Part shown: in pieces, positions 1 through 5,332 of the stretch | Numbering within the stretch: position 1 is the stretch's first letter | Layout: every line of letters begins with the position of its first letter | Notes under the pieces: model-generated | What the model saw: only the letters and a program-made list of their open reading frames with translations | The model's database searches: none | What the model was told of the DNA's origin: nothing | Assembly: GCA_029933535.1 (NCBI GenBank) | Contig: JAOZNZ010000259.1 | Span: forward strand, 1-5,332 | Direction of reading: 5' to 3' | DNA length: 5,332 bases | Source: a bacterium | GTDB lineage: Bacteria > Auribacterota > UBA3054 > B51-G9 | Made by a program: the position numbers and the translations under genes

Positions 1-161
1 GTTTCCGGAATTCCGGGAAAATTCTCGACTTCAATGGATACTATTAACTGTCCACCGGGTGTGGCGCCTTCAAAAACAATAGGGGAGAGTGCCGCGCGAG
101 CGGTATAAATTGCCGCGGTAAGTCCTGCGGGTCCTGAGCCGATAATAACTACATTTTCCAT
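1..161 (-). CDS. trxB: Thioredoxin reductase, N-terminal fragment (runs off left edge)
   Basis: Thioredoxin reductase is a cytoplasmic FAD enzyme that uses NADPH to reduce thioredoxin. Only the first 53 codons are in the window. The start is the ATG at 161-159. The translation opens with MENVVIIGSGPAG, the Rossmann beta strand followed by the GxGxxG dinucleotide-binding loop (GSGPAG, residues 8-13). It continues with LTAAIYTARA, then PGGQL at about residues 37-41 and EVENFPG at about 46-52. The GGQL...EVENFPG pair is typical of the FAD domain of low-molecular-weight bacterial TrxB. The redox CxxC and the NADPH domain lie outside, so activity cannot be judged. No Shine-Dalgarno is visible; the leader is A-rich. 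The gene starts 25 bp after the nrnA-like stop and runs in the same direction, so it could be co-transcribed. A related flavoprotein of the same fold (such as ferredoxin-NADP reductase of the TrxB-like type) is the main alternative. Confidence 0.88.
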   Translation of the reverse strand, partial: MENVVIIGSGPAGLTAAIYTARAALSPIVFEGATPGGQLIVSIEVENFPGIPE

Positions 162-186
162 TTTATTATTTGGTTAATGTTAAATT

Positions 187-1182
187 TTACTTAGAAAGTT
201 TATTGTGTTCTGTTTTGAGAAAGTTCTCAAGTTCCTTCTTTAATCTTGGAATAAATTCCGCTAAAGGTTCTTTTATCCTTGCTCCTGAAGCACATTTGTG
301 ACCGCCTCCGTTAAACAATTTTGCTAATTTACTAACGTTTAAATCCTGAGTCTTTGATCTTAAACTAAGACGCAGCGTGTCGGAATTCGGACTCTCTGTA
401 ATCATACACGCGATTTTTACACTCATAATAGACCTTGGATAATTTACGAAATCTTCAGTGTCAAAATTTATGAGATTCTCTCTTTTTATCATCTCTGATG
501 AAACGTACATTATCGCTCCGGTACCATCGGAAATTAATTCAAGCGTATTCAATGCGGCACCGAGAATTCTAATATATTCGGGAGAATGTGAATTATAAAT
601 TATTGAAGTAATTTCCGAAGTGTTAATTCCGGTTTTTAGCAATTCAAGAGCTATTTCAAAAGTACGGTAATTTGTGTTTGAATACGCAAAGCAGCCTGTG
701 TCGGTTATTATAGCAGCATAAATCGCTTCAGCAATAGCTTTGGTTATTTTTATATCAAGCAATTTTAAAATATCATAAATAATACAGCCTGTCGCTGCAT
801 AAGACTGATCGGTGTGAATATATGTAAAATTATTTTCAACGGCAATGTGATGGTCAATCGCCAATACCGGCGTTTGAGTATGACTGAAATCAAGCTTTGC
901 GCCGATCCTTGTTTCTACAGCAGTATCAACAACAATTATCAAATCAAAACTATCTATATTTTCCTGACATGGTTTTTCGAAATCTGTTTTTATAAAACGA
1001 TATTTTAGTGGCAGAGACTCATCAGACCATACAGTAATTTTTTTCTCAACCGATTGTAAACCAAGTGATAGCGCAGCCATTGAACCAACGCAATCACCAT
1101 CCGGATTGATATGTCCCAGGATCAAGATGTTATTTGCCTGGTCAATTATTTGAACGGTTTTGTTTAATTCGATTTTTTTCAT
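187..1182 (-). CDS. nrnA: DHH/DHHA1 phosphoesterase, NrnA-type oligoribonuclease / pAp phosphatase
   Basis: This 331-residue protein belongs to the DHH-DHHA1 family. NrnA enzymes are cytoplasmic, metal-dependent (Mn) hydrolases that degrade 2-5 nt RNAs to mononucleotides and often dephosphorylate 3'-phosphoadenosine 5'-phosphate. The N-terminal DHH domain shows GHINPDGD (residues 23-30; H24, D28, D30), VVD at 84-86, the name-giving DHH at 110-112, and ITDTGCFAYSNT at 159-170 with D161. All are expected metal ligands and all are present. The C-terminal DHHA1 domain carries NGGGHKCASGA (291-301), the substrate-binding GGGH. Length is close to B. subtilis NrnA (313 aa). The ATG at 1182-1180 shares its A with the rbfA stop (TAATG), which fixes the start and suggests translational coupling. 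A DHH gene directly after rbfA is a common arrangement in several phyla. The dual activity is inferred from the family; some members act mainly on cyclic dinucleotide products (pGpG, pApA). Confidence 0.9.
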   Translation of the reverse strand: MKKIELNKTVQIIDQANNILILGHINPDGDCVGSMAALSLGLQSVEKKITVWSDESLPLKYRFIKTDFEKPCQENIDSFDLIIVVDTAVETRIGAKLDFSHTQTPVLAIDHHIAVENNFTYIHTDQSYAATGCIIYDILKLLDIKITKAIAEAIYAAIITDTGCFAYSNTNYRTFEIALELLKTGINTSEITSIIYNSHSPEYIRILGAALNTLELISDGTGAIMYVSSEMIKRENLINFDTEDFVNYPRSIMSVKIACMITESPNSDTLRLSLRSKTQDLNVSKLAKLFNGGGHKCASGARIKEPLAEFIPRLKKELENFLKTEHNKLSK

Positions 1183-1184
1183 TA
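1180..1184 (-). promoter_or_regulatory. TAATG stop/start overlap (rbfA-nrnA translational coupling)
   Basis: The rbfA stop TAA (1184-1182) and the nrnA-like ATG (1182-1180) share one base. No Shine-Dalgarno is seen upstream of this ATG, so reinitiation by ribosomes finishing rbfA is the likely route of translation. The overlap is read directly; the coupling is inferred. Confidence 0.6.
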
Positions 1185-1538
1185 AGCATCATCTGGATGT
1201 GCTTCATTCGCAACATTATCAATTAACTTATCAACTTTCAATGCTTGTTTTAAATCCTCGTCAATCTCAAAAATAAGTTCGGGGGTGAAACGCAATCTCA
1301 CCGAATTTGCCAGCAAATGTCTGATGTGAGGCTGGCGTATTCTTAACTTTTCTAATGTCGCCTTCTCATTCCCGGCCATTACAGTTAGGAAAACACGAGC
1401 GTGCTGAATATCGCCACTGACAATTACTCTTGACAAAGTAATCCATCCATATTTTTCCGGTAAAAATTCTTTTTGAATTATTTTACTCAGTGCACGTTTA
1501 ACAAGTTCATTCAATCTATTTGTTCGTTCAATTGCCAT
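1182..1538 (-). CDS. rbfA: Ribosome-binding factor A (30S maturation factor)
   Basis: RbfA is a small KH-like protein that binds the 30S subunit near the 5' end helix (helix 1) of 16S rRNA and assists its late maturation, especially in the cold. The product is 118 residues, within the usual range of about 110-135. The N-terminus MAIERTNRLNELVKRALSKI (1-20) matches the family's basic first helix (R-x-x-R-[LV]-x-x-x-[LI]). The beta strands VIVSGDIQHARVFLTVM (38-54) match the family pattern of a [SD]xDxxxA[RK]V[FY][LV] core. The C-terminal part has RLRFTPELIFEIDE (81-94), the signature strand of RbfA, where E. coli and others have LR..P.L.F..D. An acidic tail closes the protein. The start ATG (1538-1536) has an AT-rich leader without Shine-Dalgarno. 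It lies 165 bp downstream of infB, a large gap for this operon, and overlaps the next gene by one base. Confidence 0.93.
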   Translation of the reverse strand: MAIERTNRLNELVKRALSKIIQKEFLPEKYGWITLSRVIVSGDIQHARVFLTVMAGNEKATLEKLRIRQPHIRHLLANSVRLRFTPELIFEIDEDLKQALKVDKLIDNVANEAHPDDA

Positions 1539-1703
1539 TTTTAATATCGGGTTTTTAATTTAATAAGGAATTACTGTCTCTTATACTTTTTACTTGAGAG
1601 TTGAAAATTCGAAATTGGAACTTCTCTTTGATATTAAAATATAATTTGTGTACAGTGAGTTACGGATCAAGTATCAAGTATCAAGTATCAAGCATCCAGT
1701 ATC
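1539..1703. other. infB-rbfA intergenic gap with heptad repeats
   Basis: This is the only gap above 100 bp. It contains no ORF or RNA gene that I recognise and no GC-rich hairpin with a T-run, so I see no intrinsic terminator. It is AT-rich. It holds the ATCAAGT tandem array next to infB, a degenerate heptad tract in its middle, and a 13-bp match to the Tn5 mosaic end (1574-1586). A sigma70-like pair reading toward rbfA (TATAAG, complement of 1580-1585; TTTTCA, complement of 1602-1607; 16-bp spacer) is possible but weak. Whether rbfA has its own promoter cannot be decided here. Confidence 0.6.
1592..1626 (+). repeat. Degenerate heptad tract (A-N-T-T period 7)
   Basis: Reading from 1592 in steps of seven gives ACTTGAG, AGTTGAA, AATTCGA, AATTGGA and ACTTCTC. 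All five begin with A and have TT at positions 3-4; three of the five have GA at positions 5-6, and a fourth has GG. The first unit differs by one base from ACTTGAT, the reverse complement of the ATCAAGT unit in the array about 40 bp away. This looks like a decayed heptad array in the opposite orientation, but the region is AT-rich and the period is imperfect. Confidence 0.4.
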
Positions 1704-1704
1704 C
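1666..1704. repeat. Heptanucleotide tandem repeat ATCAAGT, about 5.5 units
   Basis: From 1666 the units are ATCAAGT three times, then ATCAAGC, ATCCAGT and a partial ATCC. The first three are identical and the decay is toward infB. On the coding strand the unit reads ACTTGAT. The array ends exactly at the first plus-strand base of the infB stop triplet (1704-1706, TAG on the minus strand). Heptanucleotide short tandem repeats are known as dispersed families in other bacteria (STRRs of cyanobacteria). Whether this unit recurs elsewhere in this genome cannot be seen. Confidence 0.92.
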
Positions 1705-4439
1705 TAAAGCTGCGGGGTTTCCTGCTCAAGCTTGTATGTCTCGATCCGGTCGCCCTCCTGGTAGTCTGTACAATTTCTGAGAATAATACCGCATTCCATT
1801 CCTGCCCGAACATTTTTAACTTCATCTTTCAAATGCTTGAGAGATTGGATTTCACCTTCAAATACTAACTCGTCATTCTCGCGGTATAATTTCGCTTTAT
1901 TTGTTCTTTCCACTAAGCCGCTTGTAATATAACATCCTGCAACAACTCCTGACGAAAGCTTAAATACCTGGCGAATCTCAGCTGAACCGGTAGTTACTTC
2001 TTTGTAAACCGGTTCCAATAAACCTAGCAGTGCAAGTTTTATTTCATCTGTAGCGTGATAAATTACATCGTAGTGTTTGATCTCTACACCTTCGTTTGAA
2101 GCTAGAGAATGTGCCGATGATGATGTACTAACTTTAAATGCAAGAATAATTGCCTGACTTGCGGAAGCAAGCATCACATCATTATCATTTACATCACCTA
2201 CTCCACATGATATAATAGACACCTTGACTTTATTAGTTGAAAGACGTTCTATCGCGCTGCGAACAGCTTCGGTAGTGCCCTGTGTATCTGATTTGAGAAT
2301 CATAGATAACTCTTTTATGTCTTCCTGAGACATACGGCGATAAAAATTCTCAAGTGAAATTTTCTTCGCTTCAGCATGCTCTTTCTGCTTTTGCTCAATT
2401 TGTCTTTTCTCTACTAATTCTTTGGCGTGTTTTATATTCGTCGCTACACGAAATTTCGTGCCCGGGGTTGGTACCTGGCTGAAACCAAGAACTTGGACCG
2501 CGCAACTTGGACCTGCTTCATCTATCAGTTCACCTTTTGTATTAATCAAAGCGCGTGCTTTTGCGTAAGAGGTATCGCAAACTATTGGATCGCCTTTCTT
2601 TAATGTTCCGTTTTGAACAAGCATACTGACTGTCGCTCCTTTTCCGGGATCAACATCCGCTTCGATTACAACGCCTTCGGCAAAAGCTTCTTCCTGTGCT
2701 TTAAGTTCAAGAATCTCAGCTTGAAGTGCTATCATTTCAAGAAGATTATCAAGCCCTTCTTTGGTTATTGCTGAAACATTACAACAAATGGTCTCTCCAC
2801 CCCAGTCTTCAGGCGTAAGATTCCTTTCGGCTAGCTGGCGAAGAACTCGTTCAGGATCTGCTCCCGCAAGATCAATTTTATTTACAGCAACAATAATCGG
2901 CACATTCGCCGCGCGTGCATGATCAATAGCTTCAAGAGATTGTGGCATGAGTCCGTCATCAGCAGCTACTACAAGAACAGCAATGTCGGTGACGTTGGCT
3001 CCGCGAGCACGCATAGAAGTGAAAGCTTCATGTCCCGGTGTGTCAATAAAAGTTATCCATCCGTTATTAAAAGGAACTTCTGAAGCACCAATATGTTGTG
3101 TGATTCCTCCTGATTCTCCCGAAACAACGTCGGTTTTTCTGATGGAGTCAAGTAAAGATGTTTTTCCATGATCGACATGGCCCATAAATGTAACCACAGG
3201 CATACGTGTTGTATATTCAGCATTCGAATCTTCTGTTACTTCGGTATCAGCAAAAGCGAATTGTTCAAGATCGGTTTCCTGGGTTATAGTAATATCCAGT
3301 TTGAACTTTTCGGAAAGATCGTTTATGGTATCTTCACCTATAACCTGATTAATTGAAGCCATTACTCCGGATTGCATTAAAAATCCTATGATATTTCCAA
3401 CTTTAATCCCTGTCGATTGTGAAAAATCTCGTATGCTGATAGGAATTTGTATGTTGATAGTGGTTTTCTGCTGTAAAGGTTTCTCTCCAGAACTCTTATG
3501 TGTCTTATGTCTCTTAAATGGACGCGAAGGTCCGCCACGCTTGATTTGTGAACTATCGGTACCTCGCATTTGCTGACGCTTTGATGCAAATTCAGACGTT
3601 CTGGGCTGATTTATTTTCGCTTCCGTATTCTTCACTCCGGCATAATGAGTCTTTGGACGCGTACGTTTAGTTAATGTTGATTTTTTGGCTTCTTCAAATG
3701 ATGTAAGAATATCATTCGCTCCGGGACCGCTTTTTTTAATACGGTCGAGAGGAACTTTTTCAATTTCTTTCGCCTGTTTTCCAGTTTCAACTTTTTTATT
3801 CTCAGTTTTTACTGCTTTTGGAATTTTTTTATTATGAATAGTTTTTTCAGCAAGCTTTTCTTTGTCCTCCTGCTTCTTTATTCTGGCAATTTGTTTTTCT
3901 GCCAAATCACGTGCGCGGTCTTCCTGTTTTTTCTTTTCAGCTTTTTTCGCGGCTAATTCGTGTGTCTTTTTTTGTTCTTCTTTTTTCTTAACCTCTTCTT
4001 TTTTAGCAAGTTCAAGCGCCTTTTTTTCTTCTTTCTTCTTTATTTTTGCAGCTTCTTTCTCGGCAAGTTTACGTATTTTATCTTCCGCTTCCTTTATTAT
4101 AGCAGCTTCTTTTTCAACTAACTTACGAGCTTTATCTTCTATTTTCTTTTTAGCGGCGTCTTTTTTTCTTATCGCATCTAATTTTTTATTTTCAACCGCT
4201 TTCTTCTTTTTCTCTACCTCGCGCTTTTTCTTTTGAATCTCACGCTTGGCAGCCGACTTTTTAGCTTTCTCAGCTTTATTTGCCGCTATAATCGCCGGTA
4301 ACTCTTTTAGAGCCGCCGCTTCAGCTGTAAGCGAGACCGCATCCATATCGCGCTTGTAAATATAACCTTTCTCTTTTAAAAATTTTTTAAGGTCGGTTTT
4401 GCTGATCTTTAATTGTTCTGCTAATTCAAATAAATGCAT
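1704..4439 (-). CDS. infB: Translation initiation factor IF-2
   Basis: IF2 is the GTPase that places fMet-tRNA on the 30S subunit and drives joining of the 50S. The 911-residue product is a long form (E. coli 890). Domains in order: IF2_N helical module (1 to about 50, MHLFELAEQLKIS start); a Lys/Glu/Ala-rich helical linker (about 55-205); a disordered basic stretch (about 205-325); a second IF2_N-like module (about 328-380); the G domain with G1 GHVDHGKT (420-427), G2 GGITQHIG (444-451), G3 DTPGH (466-470, catalytic H470), G4 NKID (520-523) and G5 SA (556-557); domain II from about 585 (EGVVIEADVDPGKG); domain III with SDTQGTTEAV; and the C-terminal initiator-tRNA-binding C2 barrel ending near 905. 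All nucleotide-binding motifs are intact. The ATG at 4439-4437 begins the IF2_N signature, so the start is secure, though only a weak AGG is seen upstream. It stops with TAG, inside the edge of the heptad array. An internal shorter start, as in E. coli IF2-2, cannot be ruled out. Confidence 0.98.
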   Translation of the reverse strand: MHLFELAEQLKISKTDLKKFLKEKGYIYKRDMDAVSLTAEAAALKELPAIIAANKAEKAKKSAAKREIQKKKREVEKKKKAVENKKLDAIRKKDAAKKKIEDKARKLVEKEAAIIKEAEDKIRKLAEKEAAKIKKKEEKKALELAKKEEVKKKEEQKKTHELAAKKAEKKKQEDRARDLAEKQIARIKKQEDKEKLAEKTIHNKKIPKAVKTENKKVETGKQAKEIEKVPLDRIKKSGPGANDILTSFEEAKKSTLTKRTRPKTHYAGVKNTEAKINQPRTSEFASKRQQMRGTDSSQIKRGGPSRPFKRHKTHKSSGEKPLQQKTTINIQIPISIRDFSQSTGIKVGNIIGFLMQSGVMASINQVIGEDTINDLSEKFKLDITITQETDLEQFAFADTEVTEDSNAEYTTRMPVVTFMGHVDHGKTSLLDSIRKTDVVSGESGGITQHIGASEVPFNNGWITFIDTPGHEAFTSMRARGANVTDIAVLVVAADDGLMPQSLEAIDHARAANVPIIVAVNKIDLAGADPERVLRQLAERNLTPEDWGGETICCNVSAITKEGLDNLLEMIALQAEILELKAQEEAFAEGVVIEADVDPGKGATVSMLVQNGTLKKGDPIVCDTSYAKARALINTKGELIDEAGPSCAVQVLGFSQVPTPGTKFRVATNIKHAKELVEKRQIEQKQKEHAEAKKISLENFYRRMSQEDIKELSMILKSDTQGTTEAVRSAIERLSTNKVKVSIISCGVGDVNDNDVMLASASQAIILAFKVSTSSSAHSLASNEGVEIKHYDVIYHATDEIKLALLGLLEPVYKEVTTGSAEIRQVFKLSSGVVAGCYITSGLVERTNKAKLYRENDELVFEGEIQSLKHLKDEVKNVRAGMECGIILRNCTDYQEGDRIETYKLEQETPQL
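3843..4139 (-). repeat. 18-residue (54-bp) repeats in the IF2 helical linker
   Basis: IF2 residues 101-199 fall into units of exactly 18 residues starting at 101, 119, 137, 155 and 173, with a partial sixth at 191. Each begins with an acidic pair or EQ, then K or R, with a Leu at position 7 or 8 and a Lys-rich end. Units one, two and five are closest (EDKxRKLxEKEAAxIK type); three and four resemble each other with Leu shifted by one. The repeats are clear in protein and only partly retained in DNA, so they are old or under selection. Eighteen residues equal five turns of a straight alpha helix. Confidence 0.75.
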
Positions 4440-4523
4440 AGAATTTTGCCTGGTGTAAATTTGATAATTTATGTAAATTTTTATTCCTTACAGACGATAA
4501 TATCTTAATCGCCTTTTTCAGAA
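4440..4523. other. nusA-infB spacer with a 9-bp direct repeat
   Basis: This 84-bp AT-rich gap between the nusA stop and the infB ATG has no hairpin-plus-T terminator, which favours read-through. TGTAAATTT occurs at 4454-4462 and again at 4472-4480, 18 bp apart. In so AT-rich a stretch this may be chance. No promoter is convincing. Confidence 0.4.
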
Positions 4524-5332
4524 TTATTCGTCTGATTTTGCAGACTCAAGTATCTTTTTAAGTGTTTTTTCGCCAATACCCGGAAGCGCTAATAATGTTT
4601 CTTCTTCAGCCGAAAGTAAATCATTTACAGTCTTAATTCCGGACTCTTCAATTACTTTAGCCTGTTTGGCTGTCAGCCATGTAACCTCATTAAGCTTTTT
4701 CGATGCGGTTGCAGCCTTAACTGCCTCAAATTCCTCGTCACTTGCAAAAATAGATCCACTTTCTTTTGCTGCTAAACTTGGTTTTATCACTGAGTCGTCG
4801 GGTGAGTCTGACGCAGGTTCGAAAATAGAGTCCGATTCCTTTTCGCTTGAAATGTCAACTCCATGCTCGGATGCAACTCTGTTTGCTTCTGTTTCTTTAA
4901 CTACATCTACTTTCCAACCCAATAATTTGCTTGTTAATCTAATGTTCTGACCGGATTTTCCTATTGCAAGTGAAATCTGATCATCCGGGACAACTACAAG
5001 TATCCGTTCCGTTTCCGGATCGGCAAAAACCTGTACTAATTCAACAGGACTAAGTGCATTGGTAACATACTCCTCAACGCTATCACTCCATCTTACAATA
5101 TCAATCCTTTCGCCGTTTAGTTCCTGAACAATGTTCCTAACGCGCGTGCCGCGTATTCCAACACATGCTCCGACAGAATCTATCTTGGAATCATGAGAGA
5201 CAACTGAAACTTTGGTTCGATATCCCGCTTCACGTGCAATATTTTTGATCTCAACAAAACCATCATATATTTCCGGTACCTCAATTTCAAATAAACGACG
5301 AACTAAACCTGTTGTCGAACGAGATAAAATTA
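4524..5332 (-). CDS. nusA: Transcription termination/antitermination factor NusA, C-terminal part (5' end off right edge)
   Basis: NusA binds RNA polymerase and nascent RNA and modulates pausing, termination and rRNA antitermination. The window holds the last 268 residues plus two bases; roughly the first 180 (NTD and most of S1) are missing. The visible part starts at the end of S1 (ILSRSTTGLVRRLFEIEVPE). KH1 follows, with VSHDSKIDSVGACVG, the loop GIRG (58-61) and LNGERIDIV (71-79). KH2 has LAIGKSGQNIRL (121-132, GKSG loop) and ends at LGWKVDV. After this come about 65 acidic, Ser-rich, probably disordered residues. A C-terminal helix-hairpin-helix domain follows (about 217-268) with LLALPGIGEKTLKKIL (246-261). 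The TTG at 4922-4920 is an internal Leu of KH2, not a start, because the NusA reading continues unbroken to the window edge. E. coli NusA has two acidic-repeat domains; here there is one. It stops with TAA 84 bp before infB, the classical nusA-infB order. Confidence 0.97.
   Translation of the reverse strand, partial: ILSRSTTGLVRRLFEIEVPEIYDGFVEIKNIAREAGYRTKVSVVSHDSKIDSVGACVGIRGTRVRNIVQELNGERIDIVRWSDSVEEYVTNALSPVELVQVFADPETERILVVVPDDQISLAIGKSGQNIRLTSKLLGWKVDVVKETEANRVASEHGVDISSEKESDSIFEPASDSPDDSVIKPSLAAKESGSIFASDEEFEAVKAATASKKLNEVTWLTAKQAKVIEESGIKTVNDLLSAEEETLLALPGIGEKTLKKILESAKSDE

Noticed and set aside
814..1008. Plus-strand 64-residue ORF
   Set aside because: It lies antisense inside the DHH domain coding region, which has intact catalytic motifs; no start signal or recognisable motif.
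1580..1607. Sigma70-like promoter for rbfA (TTTTCA, 16 bp, TATAAG on the minus strand)
   Set aside because: Only a four-of-six -35 and a five-of-six -10 in AT-rich DNA, where such pairs arise often; not strong enough to annotate as a promoter.
1627..1671. Bacteroidota-type promoter (TTG from the heptad array plus TATATTTT on the minus strand)
   Set aside because: TATATTTT fits TAnnTTTG at all but one base, but the 24-bp distance from TTG is longer than usual and the phylum is not certain.
1666..1704. CRISPR-like array
   Set aside because: The units are 7 bp, directly adjacent and without spacers, so this is a simple tandem repeat.
2947..3356. Two short plus-strand ORFs (2947-3171, 3168-3356)
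   Set aside because: Both are antisense to the IF2 G domain and the segment just before it, where sequence is constrained by the IF2 protein.
3386..3589. Short ORFs on both strands around the second IF2_N module
   Set aside because: They are out of frame with or antisense to infB, and the infB frame is unbroken and family-like here.
3862..4236. Plus-strand ORF of 124 residues rich in Ser and Phe
   Set aside because: It is the antisense reading of the Lys/Glu/Ala-rich IF2 linker; its composition is explained by the complementary codons and it has no family motif.
4666..4950. Plus-strand 94-residue ORF
   Set aside because: Antisense to the NusA KH2 end and linker; Ser-rich composition is a shadow of the linker codons.

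Overview
This window shows a conserved translation/transcription operon with no obvious accessory or mobile gene. All genes lie on the minus strand. In transcription order, right to left, they are nusA (3' part), infB, rbfA, a DHH/DHHA1 phosphoesterase of the NrnA type, and the first 53 codons of trxB (thioredoxin reductase), which runs off the left edge. All identifications come from reading translated motifs; no database search was possible.

The organism is a bacterium with AT-rich gaps and A-rich leaders. None of the four visible start codons has a convincing Shine-Dalgarno sequence. That pattern, together with the NusA and IF2 sequences, would fit the Bacteroidota/Chlorobiota/Ignavibacteria side of the tree, but this placement is a weak inference.

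Region by region: 4524-5332 is the C-terminal two thirds of NusA (end of S1, KH1, KH2, acidic linker, one helix-hairpin-helix domain). 4440-4523 is a short AT-rich spacer. 1704-4439 is a 911-residue IF2 with two IF2_N modules, a long Lys/Glu/Ala-rich helical linker built on an 18-residue period, and intact G1-G5 motifs. 1539-1703 is the only sizeable gap (165 bp); it holds a heptanucleotide tandem array (ATCAAGT) that runs into the infB stop codon, and a degenerate heptad tract of the opposite orientation. 1182-1538 is RbfA. 187-1182 is the NrnA-like gene, whose ATG shares one base with the rbfA stop (TAATG). 1-161 is the start of trxB, 25 bp further on.

The first three proteins act around ribosome function: NusA on transcription elongation and antitermination (including rRNA synthesis), IF2 on initiator tRNA and subunit joining, and RbfA on 30S maturation. 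The NrnA-like protein probably finishes RNA turnover by degrading very short oligoribonucleotides. trxB belongs to thiol redox balance and seems to be a locus-specific neighbour. I see no intrinsic terminator in any gap, so a single transcription unit is plausible. The unusual material is the heptad-repeat gap, the 18-residue periodic IF2 linker, and a 13-bp match to the Tn5 mosaic end in the infB-rbfA gap that may deserve an assembly check. I found no evidence for a novel biological system.
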